A stretch of DNA of 64,000 bases, from NCBI RefSeq assembly GCF_021568795.1, contig NZ_JAKGUE010000001.1, positions 1 through 64,000 of the forward strand. Direction: 5' to 3'. Numbering within the stretch: position 1 is the stretch's first letter; every line of letters begins with the position of its first letter. A program made the position numbers and the translations under genes. Positions 50,007-58,993 of this stretch are shown here, piece after piece. The stretch comes from Dethiosulfovibrio faecalis. Its GTDB lineage: Bacteria > Synergistota > Synergistia > Synergistales > Dethiosulfovibrionaceae. The notes under the pieces are model-generated. The model did not search any database and was not told where the DNA came from. It saw nothing but the letters and a program-made list of their open reading frames with translations.

Positions 50007-50996
50007 TTGAGGATTACCGATCGCATAAGGCAGGATAGGAAGAGGGCTTTTCTATGTGGGTCCCTTCTTTCGGTCGCTTTGATCGCTTTGTTCTTCTGGC
50101 GTATAACCTCTGGAGATGTCGACCTGTCTCTTTCGGATGTGGCAGGGGCCCTTCTGGGGTGGGGATCGAACGACCAGGCCCATGTAATCGTCAGGGTGGT
50201 GAGGCTTCCCAGGATAATGGCCTCCATGGGGGCCGGGGCCTCTCTAGCTGTATCGGGAGTAGTTCTGCAAGCCCTTCTCGCCAACCCTCTGGCTGAACCC
50301 TACACTCTAGGAATAGCTTCAGGCGCGGCTTTCGGGGCGTCTTTGGCGATATTGTCAGGTTGGGTCGTTACGATATCGGCCTTTGCCGGAGCCCTCGTAG
50401 CCCTAGCTTTGGTCATGGCCATTTCCTGGCGTTCAGGCGGATCCACGGGACACACCGTCCTGGCCGGGATAGTGGTGGGGTCCTCTTTGTCCGCCGGGGT
50501 GACCTTGGCGAAAGCCCTGGCCGGAGATAAGGTGGCTGGGATAGTCTTCTGGCTCATGGGAGGGTTCTCCGGGGCCTCCTGGGGAAGCGTCTTTTGGGTC
50601 TGGTTCGGTGTCTTGATCGTATCTTCGTCTTTATTCTTCTCCTCCGATCTGGACGCGCTTTCCCTGGGAGGAAACAACGGAGCCGTGCTGGGAGTCGACG
50701 AGAGGGTGCTGAGGCCTTTGTTGGCGGTTGCCGCGGCTTTCTCTGCCGCCTCTGTGGTCTCGTTTTTCGGGGTGATCGGCTTCGTCGGCCTCGTCGTTCC
50801 TCATCTCGTAAGAATCTCCATAGGCGCCTCTCACAGAGTTCTTCTTCCCCTGTCGATGTTGACCGGGGCTCTTCTTCTTTCTGGAGCGGATGGAATCGTC
50901 AGGGAGCTGGGAGAGCTGCCGGTCGGTGTCCTGACCTCCCTGGTAGGAGGTCCTTTTTTCTGCTGGATCCTTATAAGAGAGAGGGGAAGAGGATGA
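50007..50996 (+). CDS. FecCD/BtuC-type ABC permease
   Basis: 329 aa from TTG 50007 behind AGGGGAGGG. The family pattern VVRLPRIMASMGAGASLAVSG (in parts RLPRI, GASLAVSGV) and NPLAEPYTLGIASGAAFG is clear, with about 9-10 hydrophobic helices and GVIGFVGLVVPHLVR near 245. It imports cobalamin, heme or siderophore. Proximity to cbiK and the riboswitch favours corrinoids. ATGA overlap with the ATPase gene. Confidence 0.9.
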   Translation: MRITDRIRQDRKRAFLCGSLLSVALIALFFWRITSGDVDLSLSDVAGALLGWGSNDQAHVIVRVVRLPRIMASMGAGASLAVSGVVLQALLANPLAEPYTLGIASGAAFGASLAILSGWVVTISAFAGALVALALVMAISWRSGGSTGHTVLAGIVVGSSLSAGVTLAKALAGDKVAGIVFWLMGGFSGASWGSVFWVWFGVLIVSSSLFFSSDLDALSLGGNNGAVLGVDERVLRPLLAVAAAFSAASVVSFFGVIGFVGLVVPHLVRISIGASHRVLLPLSMLTGALLLSGADGIVRELGELPVGVLTSLVGGPFFCWILIRERGRG

Positions 50997-51760
50997 CTTC
51001 ACTGGTTCTGGACGATATCTCCGCCCTGTATCCAAGTGGCGGTGGCGTGGCCTCCATCTCGGCCGAGGCCAAGGGCGGAGAGATAACCGTTTTGATAGGT
51101 CCTAACGGAAGCGGCAAAAGCACTCTATTGAAGGCTATAGCGGGGTTGATAGACTATGACGGTTCGATCAGGCTGAACGGAGTCGACCTGGAAAGCATGG
51201 GCCGAAGGTCGAGGGCCGCTCTCTTCGCCGTGGTCGATCAGATCCCCTCCATGAACTATCCCTTTTCCGTGACCGAGGTTTTGGCTATGGGGCGCCTACC
51301 TCACGGCAGGGACGAGCCTAGAAAAAACTCGACACTGAGGAGCGTCCGTAGAGCGGCAATCGCCATGGACCTGTCGGATCTATGGGATCGACCGGTTACG
51401 GAGCTTTCTGGAGGGGAGAGACAGAGGGTGGCCATAGCGAGAGCTATCGTTCAGGATAGCCCGGTTATGCTGATGGACGAGCCATCCTCCGCTCTGGACC
51501 CAGGTCACGTGTCCTCTCTCTTCTCGTCCCTCAGGGGGATGGCGAATCGGGGTCATGCCGTTATCGTCACGGTTCACGACGTCAATCTGGCGGCCATGTT
51601 CGCCGATAAGGTCTGGCTTATGGACGAAGGTCGTCTGGTGAAATACGGGAATCCGGAGGACATCCTCTCTCGGGAGAGGCTGTCTCAGGTCTACGGAGTC
51701 AATTTTTATCGATACGACGGAGAAAGGGGGAGGTCTCTTTGGTTTTTCGAGCTGGATTGA
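50993..51760 (+). CDS. ABC ATPase of the corrinoid/heme-type importer
   Basis: 255 aa from ATG 50993 (the open frame extends upstream inside the permease gene). Walker A GPNGSGKST, signature LSGGERQRV, Walker B VMLMDEPSSALD and switch His in VTVHDVN are all intact. It overlaps the binding-protein gene by 22 nt. Confidence 0.93.
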   Translation: MTSLVLDDISALYPSGGGVASISAEAKGGEITVLIGPNGSGKSTLLKAIAGLIDYDGSIRLNGVDLESMGRRSRAALFAVVDQIPSMNYPFSVTEVLAMGRLPHGRDEPRKNSTLRSVRRAAIAMDLSDLWDRPVTELSGGERQRVAIARAIVQDSPVMLMDEPSSALDPGHVSSLFSSLRGMANRGHAVIVTVHDVNLAAMFADKVWLMDEGRLVKYGNPEDILSRERLSQVYGVNFYRYDGERGRSLWFFELD

Positions 51761-52641
51761 TGGCTTTCTATCTGTTCTTCGCGGGGATTGCCTTTGCCCA
51801 GGGGAGGATAGTCGTTCACGACGACCTGGGGAACTCTGTATGTCTCTCCGGTCCCGCCACGAAGGTGGTCTCTCTCTATGCCGGACATAGCGAGACACTG
51901 TTGGCCATGGGCTATGGGGATCGGCTGGTGGCGGTGTCTCAAAGCGACGATGGAGAGCTTTTCCCAGGGATACCCAGGCTGTCTCGTAACTTCGATCCCG
52001 AATCGATCATAGCGCTGAACCCAGACCTGATCCTATCGAGACCTATGCTGGAGGGTACCCACGGTCGAGCGCTCGACGTCCTTAGACGGACCGGTATTCC
52101 CGTGGTGAACCTGGATCCTCCGGTGTGGACGTCACTGTTCGATTACGTCAGGACCATAGGAGAGCTCTTCGGCGATAGAGACGACGTCCAGGTGGATCTT
52201 CTGGCCCGTTCCATCGAGCGACTTTCCATAATGGCGGAGACCCGCAGGGCAGGCGGGAAAAAACCGGTTTTCTTTTTGGAGACCGGCGAAAAAGGCATAA
52301 GGACCTGTTCTCCCGACAGCTGGGCCGCCGGAATTCTCGAATTGGCCGGAGGGGTAAACGGAGCGTCCGATGCTTCTCCCCTGAGAGAGGGGAGTCCCTT
52401 GGCCCCTTACGGAATGGAGCGATTGATCGGTATAACTCCGACCTTGGATGTCTACATAGTCCAGCAGGGTGCCATGAACGACGTGACGGAAAAATCCGTG
52501 TACGAAAGGCCCTGGATAGAGATATTGAGGGGAAAGAGGATCCTCTTTATGGACGAGAGAGACCTGAGCCGTCCGTCGGTCTACAGGATGGAGTCCTCCG
52601 TTAAACGGTTGACGGATTTCTTTTTTCCCGAGGATCTTTAG
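51739..52641 (+). CDS. Periplasmic binding protein (BtuF/FepB family)
   Basis: 300 aa from TTG 51739 behind GGGGGAGG. Signal peptide (1-20, IAFAQG). A TroA-like fold is indicated by VVSLYAGHSETLLAMGYGDRLVAVS, NPDLILSRP and AAGILELAGGVNGASD. No lipobox cysteine is visible. It delivers substrate to the importer. Confidence 0.88.
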   Translation: MVFRAGLMAFYLFFAGIAFAQGRIVVHDDLGNSVCLSGPATKVVSLYAGHSETLLAMGYGDRLVAVSQSDDGELFPGIPRLSRNFDPESIIALNPDLILSRPMLEGTHGRALDVLRRTGIPVVNLDPPVWTSLFDYVRTIGELFGDRDDVQVDLLARSIERLSIMAETRRAGGKKPVFFLETGEKGIRTCSPDSWAAGILELAGGVNGASDASPLREGSPLAPYGMERLIGITPTLDVYIVQQGAMNDVTEKSVYERPWIEILRGKRILFMDERDLSRPSVYRMESSVKRLTDFFFPEDL

Positions 52642-52647
52642 GCTGTG

Positions 52648-53553
52648 ATGGATTGGGGACTATGGGGTGACTTCATGAGAGGGGAAGCCATCCTGACCGT
52701 GAACGTCCTGATAGGCCTGTTCTTCGGGTGGCTCCTGGTGCGCTTCGGGGTCTCTGACAGGCTTTTGGCCCGTATAGGACCGAAAATCGCGAGATGGGGA
52801 ATCCACCCGGACATAGTGACGGCTCTGGCCTTGAGCCTGGGGTCGTCAAGGGTAGCGGCCGGAATGCTGGCCTCTGCGGCGGAGCAGGGAAGGCTTGAGG
52901 AAAGAGATTTGGTATGGGGAGTTCAGCTCATCTCCTTTCCAGGATATCTGAGACGTTGGTCTACGTCCACTCTGGGGATGTCCATAGGATTGGCCGGTCT
53001 CTCCGGTGGAATATACGCTTTGTCCCTTTTGCTCAGAAGCGCCGTCCGATTCTGTTTTTTTCTTGGACTTGTGTTGAGACACGGTCGGTCGGTCGACCTG
53101 GAGGAGGTCAACTGGCAAGGCAGCGGGAAGGTCCCCTCTCTGTGGGGAATGCTATGCAGGACGTTGCCGTGGGGATGGTTTTTTTTCGCCCTGGCATTCT
53201 GGGGGATGCCCTTTTTGGAGCCGATGTTCAGGGAATGGGGCAGGGGGCTGTCCATGTCTCCCTTGGGCTGGTCCGTAGCCTTGGCGGGAATGGCCCATAA
53301 CTCCGCCGCCTTGGCCGCCGCTGGAGCAGCCGTCTCCGGAGGCCATATCTCCTCTGCGGAGGCCGTTTTAGCCCTTCTTGTGGGAAACTCTTTGGGAAGT
53401 CTGTCCAGGATAGGGAGGCAGAATCTGGCTTTTTGGTCCGGCCTCTTTCCGAGAAAGACAGTGTTTAAACTCTTGGGGTGGTATCTTGGAACTCTGGTGC
53501 CTCTCATGGCCCTTTGGATTTTAGCGGCCGTGTTGTTTTGTCGAGTTGTATGA
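52648..53553 (+). CDS. Polytopic membrane protein (nucleoside-recognition/Gate-like)
   Basis: About 301 aa with 8 or so hydrophobic helices. Features: ALALSLGSSRVAAGMLASAAEQG and MAHNSAALAAAGAAVSGGHISS, resembling the Gate (nucleoside_recog) fold that occurs in pairs in spore-maturation and transport proteins. It is the last gene of the importer operon, so a substrate-release or accessory transport role is likely. Not assigned to a known family with confidence. Confidence 0.55.
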   Translation: MDWGLWGDFMRGEAILTVNVLIGLFFGWLLVRFGVSDRLLARIGPKIARWGIHPDIVTALALSLGSSRVAAGMLASAAEQGRLEERDLVWGVQLISFPGYLRRWSTSTLGMSIGLAGLSGGIYALSLLLRSAVRFCFFLGLVLRHGRSVDLEEVNWQGSGKVPSLWGMLCRTLPWGWFFFALAFWGMPFLEPMFREWGRGLSMSPLGWSVALAGMAHNSAALAAAGAAVSGGHISSAEAVLALLVGNSLGSLSRIGRQNLAFWSGLFPRKTVFKLLGWYLGTLVPLMALWILAAVLFCRVV

Positions 53554-53589
53554 TTTACCCAGTTCTGATACAATGGCCTCCGTCATCGA

Positions 53590-53716
53590 AAAGCTCCCTA
53601 CAGGGGGCCCAGTCCCGTGCGGCGAGAGCCCGTGAACCCCGTCAGGTCCGGAAGGAAGCAGCGGTAAGCGGTGTCCCTTGGGTGCCACGGATCCCTGGGT
53701 CTCCTGTAGGGAGCTT
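53590..53716 (+). ncRNA. ffs: Signal recognition particle RNA, small bacterial type
   Basis: The conserved SRP domain IV (GTCAGGTCCGGAAGGAAGCAGC at about 53640-53662, in parts GTCCGGAAGGAAGCAG) lies within a long pairing between AAGCTCCCTACAGG and CCTGTAGGGAGCTT. It binds Ffh. Confidence 0.95.
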
Positions 53717-53719
53717 TCT

Positions 53720-54025
53720 CTATTTTATCGGCGCTATGTCCACCAGTGCCTCTATAAGTTTCTGGAGCCTCTTCACGTCGACGTCGTTTTCGGATAGACC
53801 GTCGGTCATGCAGATGGAAATGTAGTTCTTGAGTATCTCCAGACAGGCGTTTTGAAGCGCCTTTCTTGCGGCGGAAAGCTGTAGCAGAACGTCGCAACAA
53901 TCCTTTTCCTCTATTATCATCCTCTGGATTCCCCTGAGCTGTCCCTCGACCCTTCGAAGTCGATTGAGCATGGCCTTTCTCTCCGGAGAGAGATCGTCCA
54001 GTTGTTCTATCAAAGACTGTGTCAC
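53720..54025 (-). CDS. CsoR-family repressor, possibly CstR-like persulfide sensor
   Basis: 101 aa with the DUF156 four-helix core (MLNRLRRVEGQLRGIQRMI). The metal-site positions read Cys43/44, Tyr68 and Cys72 where copper sensors have Cys-His-Cys. Loss of the His with retention of two Cys is the pattern of persulfide-sensing CstR rather than copper-sensing CsoR. No target operon is adjacent. Confidence 0.8.
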   Translation of the reverse strand: MTQSLIEQLDDLSPERKAMLNRLRRVEGQLRGIQRMIIEEKDCCDVLLQLSAARKALQNACLEILKNYISICMTDGLSENDVDVKRLQKLIEALVDIAPIK

Positions 54026-54109
54026 TGTGCTACCCCTTCCCTTTTTGAGGATACTCTATCCGAGTCTCTCACGATTCAAAAAACCTCGGTCATGGTAATA
54101 TGAAGCTTC

Positions 54110-54266
54110 TTGATGGTCAAGTCCGACTATGCTATACTTTCCGATGGCCCATATTTATATGGGGCGCATTCCACACATCGGGTCGGAGGTCGGGGTGGTG
54201 CCTTTTTGGTTCCCGTTCTCGTAGCCCGGTGGAGGATAAAACCACATTCATTAAGGAGGAAACACC
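54110..54266 (+). promoter_or_regulatory. rpsB promoter and leader
   Basis: TTGATG (54110-54115), a 17-bp spacer, TATACT (54133-54138). The leader of about 120 nt has G-rich segments and a CCTTTTTGG stretch. A structured rpsB leader bound by S2 is known in other bacteria. Whether this one folds alike is inference. Confidence 0.6.
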
Positions 54267-55064
54267 ATGTCCGTAGTCAGCATGAAGCAGCTTCTCGAGT
54301 GCGGTGTCCATTTCGGTCACCAGACCCGCCGCTGGAATCCCAAGATGAAGCCGTTTATCTTCACCGAGAGAAACGGCGTCTACATCATCGACCTTCAGAA
54401 GACCGTCAAGGGACTTGAGAAGTCCTATTCTTTCCTGAGAGAGGTCTCCAAGGAAGGCGGCAGCGTTCTTTTCGTAGGGACCAAGCGCCAGGCTCAGGAC
54501 ACCATCAGAGAAGAGGCCATCCGCTGTGGCCAGCACTACATCAACCAGCGTTGGCTCGGTGGCTTGCTCACCAACTTCCAGACCATCCGTAAAAGGGTTC
54601 TCAAGATGGTCGAGCTCGATCGCATGGAGTCTGACGGCTCCTGGAACGATCTTACCAAAAAAGAGGTGGTCCTGCTCAAAAAGCAGAAGGCCAAACTTGA
54701 GAAGTACCTTCTCGGCATAAAGAACATGAAGGTCCTTCCCGATGCACTCTTCATTATCGATCCTCGTCGTGAGGACATAGCAGTCAAAGAGGCCAGGAAG
54801 ATTGGTATACCGGTCATCTCCATAGTCGATACGAACTGCGATCCCGAGGTCATCGACTATCCCATCCCCGGAAACGACGACGCCATAAGGGCCATCAAGC
54901 TCATCTCCGGGCTCATGGCTGACGCCGTAATAGAGGGACGTCAGGGAGTGGACGGAGCCAACGGATCCGACGATTCCGACGATGTCAGCGACAACGACAT
55001 CATCGAGGTCAAGGAAAAGCTCACCGAGGCATATGGAGAAGACACCGCCGAGGGTGAAGACTAA
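54267..55064 (+). CDS. rpsB: 30S ribosomal protein S2
   Basis: 265 aa behind TAAGGAGG. Signatures [22 protein letters not shown] (in parts [16 protein letters not shown]), [11 protein letters not shown] and [13 protein letters not shown]. An acidic C-terminal extension ([14 protein letters not shown]). First gene of the rpsB-tsf operon. Confidence 0.98.
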   Translation: MSVVSMKQLLECGVHFGHQTRRWNPKMKPFIFTERNGVYIIDLQKTVKGLEKSYSFLREVSKEGGSVLFVGTKRQAQDTIREEAIRCGQHYINQRWLGGLLTNFQTIRKRVLKMVELDRMESDGSWNDLTKKEVVLLKKQKAKLEKYLLGIKNMKVLPDALFIIDPRREDIAVKEARKIGIPVISIVDTNCDPEVIDYPIPGNDDAIRAIKLISGLMADAVIEGRQGVDGANGSDDSDDVSDNDIIEVKEKLTEAYGEDTAEGED

Positions 55065-55124
55065 TATCAGGACGGCCGTCGATAGAGCTGTCTTCTTTTT
55101 AAAGGAATAAGGGAGGATCTGACC

Positions 55125-55718
55125 ATGGCAATCAGCGCATCTGACGTCAAGAGTCTTAGAGAACGTACCGGTTGTGGCATGATGGACTGCAAGAACGCTC
55201 TTACCGAGTGCGACGGCAACGTTGAAAAGGCAGTTGACTATCTTAGGGAAAAGGGATTGGCTAAGGCGGCAAAGAAGGCCAGCCGTGCGGCCAAAGAGGG
55301 AAGGGTTTTCTCCTACATCCATACCACCGGTAAGATCGGTGTCCTTCTCGAGCTCGACTGCGAGACCGATTTCGTGGCTAAAACCGACGAGTTCCAGGAG
55401 CTGGGACACGAGATAGCCATGCACGTGGCCGCTGCCGCTCCGCTCTACGTTTCTCCCGAGGAAGTACCCTCGGAGGAGCTCGATCGCGAGATAGAGGTTT
55501 ACCGTCAGCAGGCCCTTCAGGAGGGCAAACCGGAGAATATCCTGGACAAGATCGCCGAGGGCAGGGTCCGCAAATACTACGAGACCGTGTGTCTTATGGA
55601 ACAGCCTTGGATCAGGGACGGCGACAAAAAGATCAAGGATCTCGTTATAGAGGCGGTCGCCAAGCTTGGCGAGAACATGGTGGTCCGTCGTTTCGCCAGA
55701 TTCTCGATCGGAGAGTAG
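55125..55718 (+). CDS. tsf: Elongation factor Ts, short form
   Basis: 197 aa. N-terminal [16 protein letters not shown] and [17 protein letters not shown] (in parts [10 protein letters not shown]) are diagnostic. It is about 90 residues shorter than the E. coli protein, like the short forms in Thermus and some other phyla. Followed by a terminator. Confidence 0.97.
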   Translation: MAISASDVKSLRERTGCGMMDCKNALTECDGNVEKAVDYLREKGLAKAAKKASRAAKEGRVFSYIHTTGKIGVLLELDCETDFVAKTDEFQELGHEIAMHVAAAAPLYVSPEEVPSEELDREIEVYRQQALQEGKPENILDKIAEGRVRKYYETVCLMEQPWIRDGDKKIKDLVIEAVAKLGENMVVRRFARFSIGE

Positions 55719-55733
55719 TTAGATCAACGATAG

Positions 55734-55770
55734 AGGGGCTCAGGGATTCCTTATCCTGGCCCCTTTTTTT
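55734..55770 (+). terminator. Terminator between tsf and pyrH
   Basis: AGGGGC.CAGGGAT and ATCCTGGCCCCT pair around a short loop, followed by eight T. pyrH and frr must be reached by read-through or a separate promoter. Confidence 0.85.
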
Positions 55771-55795
55771 TGGAAAAACACGGGGGGATTCGTCA

Positions 55796-56518
55796 GTGGC
55801 AGAGTTTAAATACAAGAGGATATTGTTGAAGCTTTCCGGAGAGGTGTTGGCCGGCAAGCTCGGTTTCGGATTGGACTTCGACGCCATCAGAAGCATATCC
55901 CACCAGATCGTGGAGATCTCGAGAGCAGGAGTCGAGGTCGGACTGGTCGTAGGGGGGGGCAATTTCTTCAGGGGTAAACAGGCCGTCGACGAGGGCATAG
56001 AGAGGTCTCAGGCCGATTACATGGGAATGCTTGGTACTGTTATAAACTCCCTGGCTCTTCAGGACGTACTGGAGAAACAGGGCATCCCCACCCGGGTTCA
56101 GACGGCCATCCAGATGCAGGAGATAGCCGAGCCCTATATCCGAAGAAGGGCCCTCAGACATATGGACAAGGGACGTGTTCTCATCTTCTCCGCCGGGACA
56201 GGCTCTCCCTATTTTTCCACTGACACGGCAGCGGCTCTTCGGGCCGCAGAGATAGGTGCCCAGTGTCTCGTGAAGGCCACCAAAGTCGACGGCATATACG
56301 ATAAAGATCCCATGAAGAACTCCGATGCCGTCCTCTATTCCTCCTTGACCTATATGGATGCTCTGAGGCAGAGAATAGAGGTCATGGATGCCGCTGCCTT
56401 CTCCCTGTGTATGGAAAACAAGATTCCCATAGTGGTCATGAACGTTCTGGAGGACGGTAGATTGGCCGATTTCTTGATCCGAGGTAAGAAGATTGGTACG
56501 ATAGTTTCGGGGGAATAG
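55796..56518 (+). CDS. pyrH: UMP kinase
   Basis: 240 aa from GTG 55796 behind CGGGGGGA; the upstream part of the open frame overlaps tsf. Signatures ILLKLSGEVLAG, VVGGGNFFRG and STDTAAALRAAEIGAQ, and KVDGIYDKDP. Phosphorylates UMP. It lies in the common rpsB-tsf-pyrH-frr order. Confidence 0.97.
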   Translation: MAEFKYKRILLKLSGEVLAGKLGFGLDFDAIRSISHQIVEISRAGVEVGLVVGGGNFFRGKQAVDEGIERSQADYMGMLGTVINSLALQDVLEKQGIPTRVQTAIQMQEIAEPYIRRRALRHMDKGRVLIFSAGTGSPYFSTDTAAALRAAEIGAQCLVKATKVDGIYDKDPMKNSDAVLYSSLTYMDALRQRIEVMDAAAFSLCMENKIPIVVMNVLEDGRLADFLIRGKKIGTIVSGE

Positions 56519-56559
56519 CCGGATCACAGATCAGCGCCACCGAAAAGGAGAGTGTTTCC

Positions 56560-57120
56560 ATGAGCGAGGTAACGAAGTTCGATCTTGAAGAGAAAATGGA
56601 GAAAGCGGTGGACTTCCTTAAAGGGGAGTTCGTAGGAATCAGGACGGGAAGGGCTCATCCTGGTTTGGTAAGCGACATCAAGGTGGACTACTACGGAGCG
56701 TCGACTCCGCTTAAACAGCTTGCCACCATAAGCGTTCCGGAGGGGAGATCTCTTCTTATAACTCCCTTCGACAAGACCGTCCTTAAGGACTTGGAGAAGG
56801 CCATCTTAGCCTCCGATCTCGGCGTAACCCCCCAGAACGACGGACAGGTCATAAGGCTGAACCTGCCGGAACTCACGGGAGACAGGCGTAAAGAGCTTAC
56901 CAAGATGGTCCATAAGCTTTCCGAGGAGGCCAGGATCGCGGTAAGAAACCTGCGTAGGGACTGTAACGATTTCTACAAGAAAAAGCTGAACGAATCGGAG
57001 ATAGGCGAGGATCAGTACCATGACTTTTTGGATCAGATCCAGAAGATAACCGATGGGTACATACAGGATATCGACAAGGTCATGAAGGACAAGGAAGAGG
57101 AGATCCTCACCAAGTTCTAG
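56560..57120 (+). CDS. frr: Ribosome recycling factor
   Basis: 186 aa, full length. Signatures IRTGRAHPGLV, YYGASTPLKQLA, TPFDKTVLKDLEKAI and VRNLRRDCND. Dissociates post-termination ribosomes with EF-G. Confidence 0.97.
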   Translation: MSEVTKFDLEEKMEKAVDFLKGEFVGIRTGRAHPGLVSDIKVDYYGASTPLKQLATISVPEGRSLLITPFDKTVLKDLEKAILASDLGVTPQNDGQVIRLNLPELTGDRRKELTKMVHKLSEEARIAVRNLRRDCNDFYKKKLNESEIGEDQYHDFLDQIQKITDGYIQDIDKVMKDKEEEILTKF

Positions 57121-57130
57121 CCTTTTTAAA

Positions 57131-57168
57131 AAGCGGAGGAGAAGGGAACCCCCTTCTCCTCCGCTTTT
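57131..57168. terminator. Bidirectional terminator between frr and ade
   Basis: A stem AAGCGGAGGAGAAGGG / CCCTTCTCCTCCGCTT, 16 bp, with T/A runs on both sides, between convergent genes. Confidence 0.93.
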
Positions 57169-57179
57169 ATATGTTCTTT

Positions 57180-58895
57180 TCATACGAAAAGATCCAGCAG
57201 CCCCCCAGCGTCCAGATCGACGTATCCCTGATCCGTCAACTTGAGCGTAGGTATCACCGATAGAGACAGAAAGGCCATGATCATAAAAGGATGTTCCAGA
57301 GAACAGCCCAGCTTTTCGACCGATATCTCCATCCTCTCGTATTGCCCCATGATCTCTTCGGGGCTTTCCTGGCTCATAAGCCCTCCGACCGGCAGTGGTA
57401 GGGAGGACAGGATTTTTCCGTCCAACACGGAGACGAATCCACCACCTAATCGTCTCAGCTCCTGGAGAGCCGACACCATGTCGTCGTCGTTCGTCCCTAT
57501 GACGCCGAAATTATGAGCGTCGTGGGCCACCGAGGATGCTATGGCACCTCCTGTTAAGCCTATTCCGTGAACGAACCCTATGCTCACCCTGCCGCTGTCG
57601 GTGTTTCTGTCGACCACCGCCATCTTTACGACGTCCTTCTCGATGTCGGATATAACAAAGCCGTCTTTTATCTTTGGGGGCATTATGAGATGCTCCGTCA
57701 CCAGCTGTCCCGGTTTTGTGCCTATCACCCTTATATTCCCGCCTTGGAATTTTACCTTCAGATCTTCCGAGTCGGGGATCTTGGTCGTCTTGGACGGCGA
57801 TGGATAGCGTCCCTCTCTGGCAAGAGGGTAGTTGGACAGGGACCCGTTTTCCGCCACCAACGTACCGTCCTTCCAGACCATCTCGGCTCTGCAGTTTTCC
57901 GTGGAGTCGATGAGGACCATGTCGGCCCTGTAGCCCGGCGCAATGGCCCCTCTGTCCTTCAGTCCGAAATAGTCCGCGGCGGAGAGAGTCACCATCCTGA
58001 GAGCGGTCAGGAAGGATATCCCGAGCCTCTGAGCCATCCTGAGCTTCTCGTCCATGTGTCCTCTGCTTAAGATGTGGGGGACGTTGAGATCGTCGCTCAC
58101 CATCATGGATCGACATCCCCGTCTCTCGTCCTGGACTATCATCGGGGCCAGATCCTCCAGGTTGTGCTCGCTCGCTCCCTCTCTTATCATCACCCACATG
58201 CCTCTGCGAAGCTTTTCTACCGCCTCGTCCAGCTCGTAGGATTCATGGTCCGAATCGCATCGGCTCAGGAGGTAGGCGCACAGGTCCTTTCCCGTGAGGC
58301 CCGGAGCGTGTCCGGTCTTCACCTGATCTCCCGAGACGAGTATCTTGCCCCATAGATCGGGATCGCCTTCCAAAACGCCCGGGTAGTTCATAACCTCTCC
58401 GAGGCCGGTGCACCATCCTTTTCGAAACATCCGGTCCAGGGCCATAGAGTCCAGTCTGTCGAAGGGGGTCTCGAAGGGGGAGGCCGGAACGCAGGACGGA
58501 GCGTTCAGGAATACGTCCATAGGAAGGGTTCTAGAGGCCCTGTGCATATACTCCAGACCGGCCATTCCGGACGTGTTGGCTATCTCGTGAGGATCGGCGA
58601 ATACCGCAGTAGTCCCTCTAGGAAGGACCAACTCGGCGAATCCCTCCGGAGTCAACATGGTGCTCTCTATGTGACAGTGTCCGTCTATGAACCCTGGAAC
58701 CAGATATTTCCCGGCCCCGTCAACTGTTCTCTTGCCTGTGTATCCTTCTCCTACCCCGACTATGAGGTCGCCCGAAACGGCTACGTCGGTCACCTCCAGC
58801 TCGAAACTGAACAGATTGGGAACCGTGACGTTGGATATAACCAGGTCCGCCGTCTTTTCGCCTCTGGCCTGAGCCAGCATGGATTTCACGTTCAT
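57180..58895 (-). CDS. ade: Adenine deaminase
   Basis: 571 aa from ATG 58895, nine nt after AAAGGGGAG. Amidohydrolase motifs GFIDGHCHIEST and FADPHEIANTSG, then VSGDQVKTGHAPGLTG and the C-terminal AHDAHNFGVIG and VGGLMSQ of the Ade family. It deaminates adenine to hypoxanthine. The purine permease directly upstream supplies the substrate. Confidence 0.95.
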   Translation of the reverse strand: MNVKSMLAQARGEKTADLVISNVTVPNLFSFELEVTDVAVSGDLIVGVGEGYTGKRTVDGAGKYLVPGFIDGHCHIESTMLTPEGFAELVLPRGTTAVFADPHEIANTSGMAGLEYMHRASRTLPMDVFLNAPSCVPASPFETPFDRLDSMALDRMFRKGWCTGLGEVMNYPGVLEGDPDLWGKILVSGDQVKTGHAPGLTGKDLCAYLLSRCDSDHESYELDEAVEKLRRGMWVMIREGASEHNLEDLAPMIVQDERRGCRSMMVSDDLNVPHILSRGHMDEKLRMAQRLGISFLTALRMVTLSAADYFGLKDRGAIAPGYRADMVLIDSTENCRAEMVWKDGTLVAENGSLSNYPLAREGRYPSPSKTTKIPDSEDLKVKFQGGNIRVIGTKPGQLVTEHLIMPPKIKDGFVISDIEKDVVKMAVVDRNTDSGRVSIGFVHGIGLTGGAIASSVAHDAHNFGVIGTNDDDMVSALQELRRLGGGFVSVLDGKILSSLPLPVGGLMSQESPEEIMGQYERMEISVEKLGCSLEHPFMIMAFLSLSVIPTLKLTDQGYVDLDAGGLLDLFV

Positions 58896-58939
58896 GTCGA
58901 ATAACTCCCCTTTCTGTTTCATCTCACCCACTATAGAGA

Positions 58940-58972
58940 GGGGCAGGGCTCTCTAAACGAAAGCCCTGCCCC
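58940..58972. terminator. Hairpin between purine permease and ade
   Basis: GGGGCAGGGCT (58940-58950) and AGCCCTGCCCC (58962-58972), an 11-bp perfect stem. There is no U-run on the minus strand, so it may attenuate or stabilise rather than fully terminate. Confidence 0.6.
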
Positions 58973-58993
58973 TTCTTTGTCGTTCGGTGAGTT

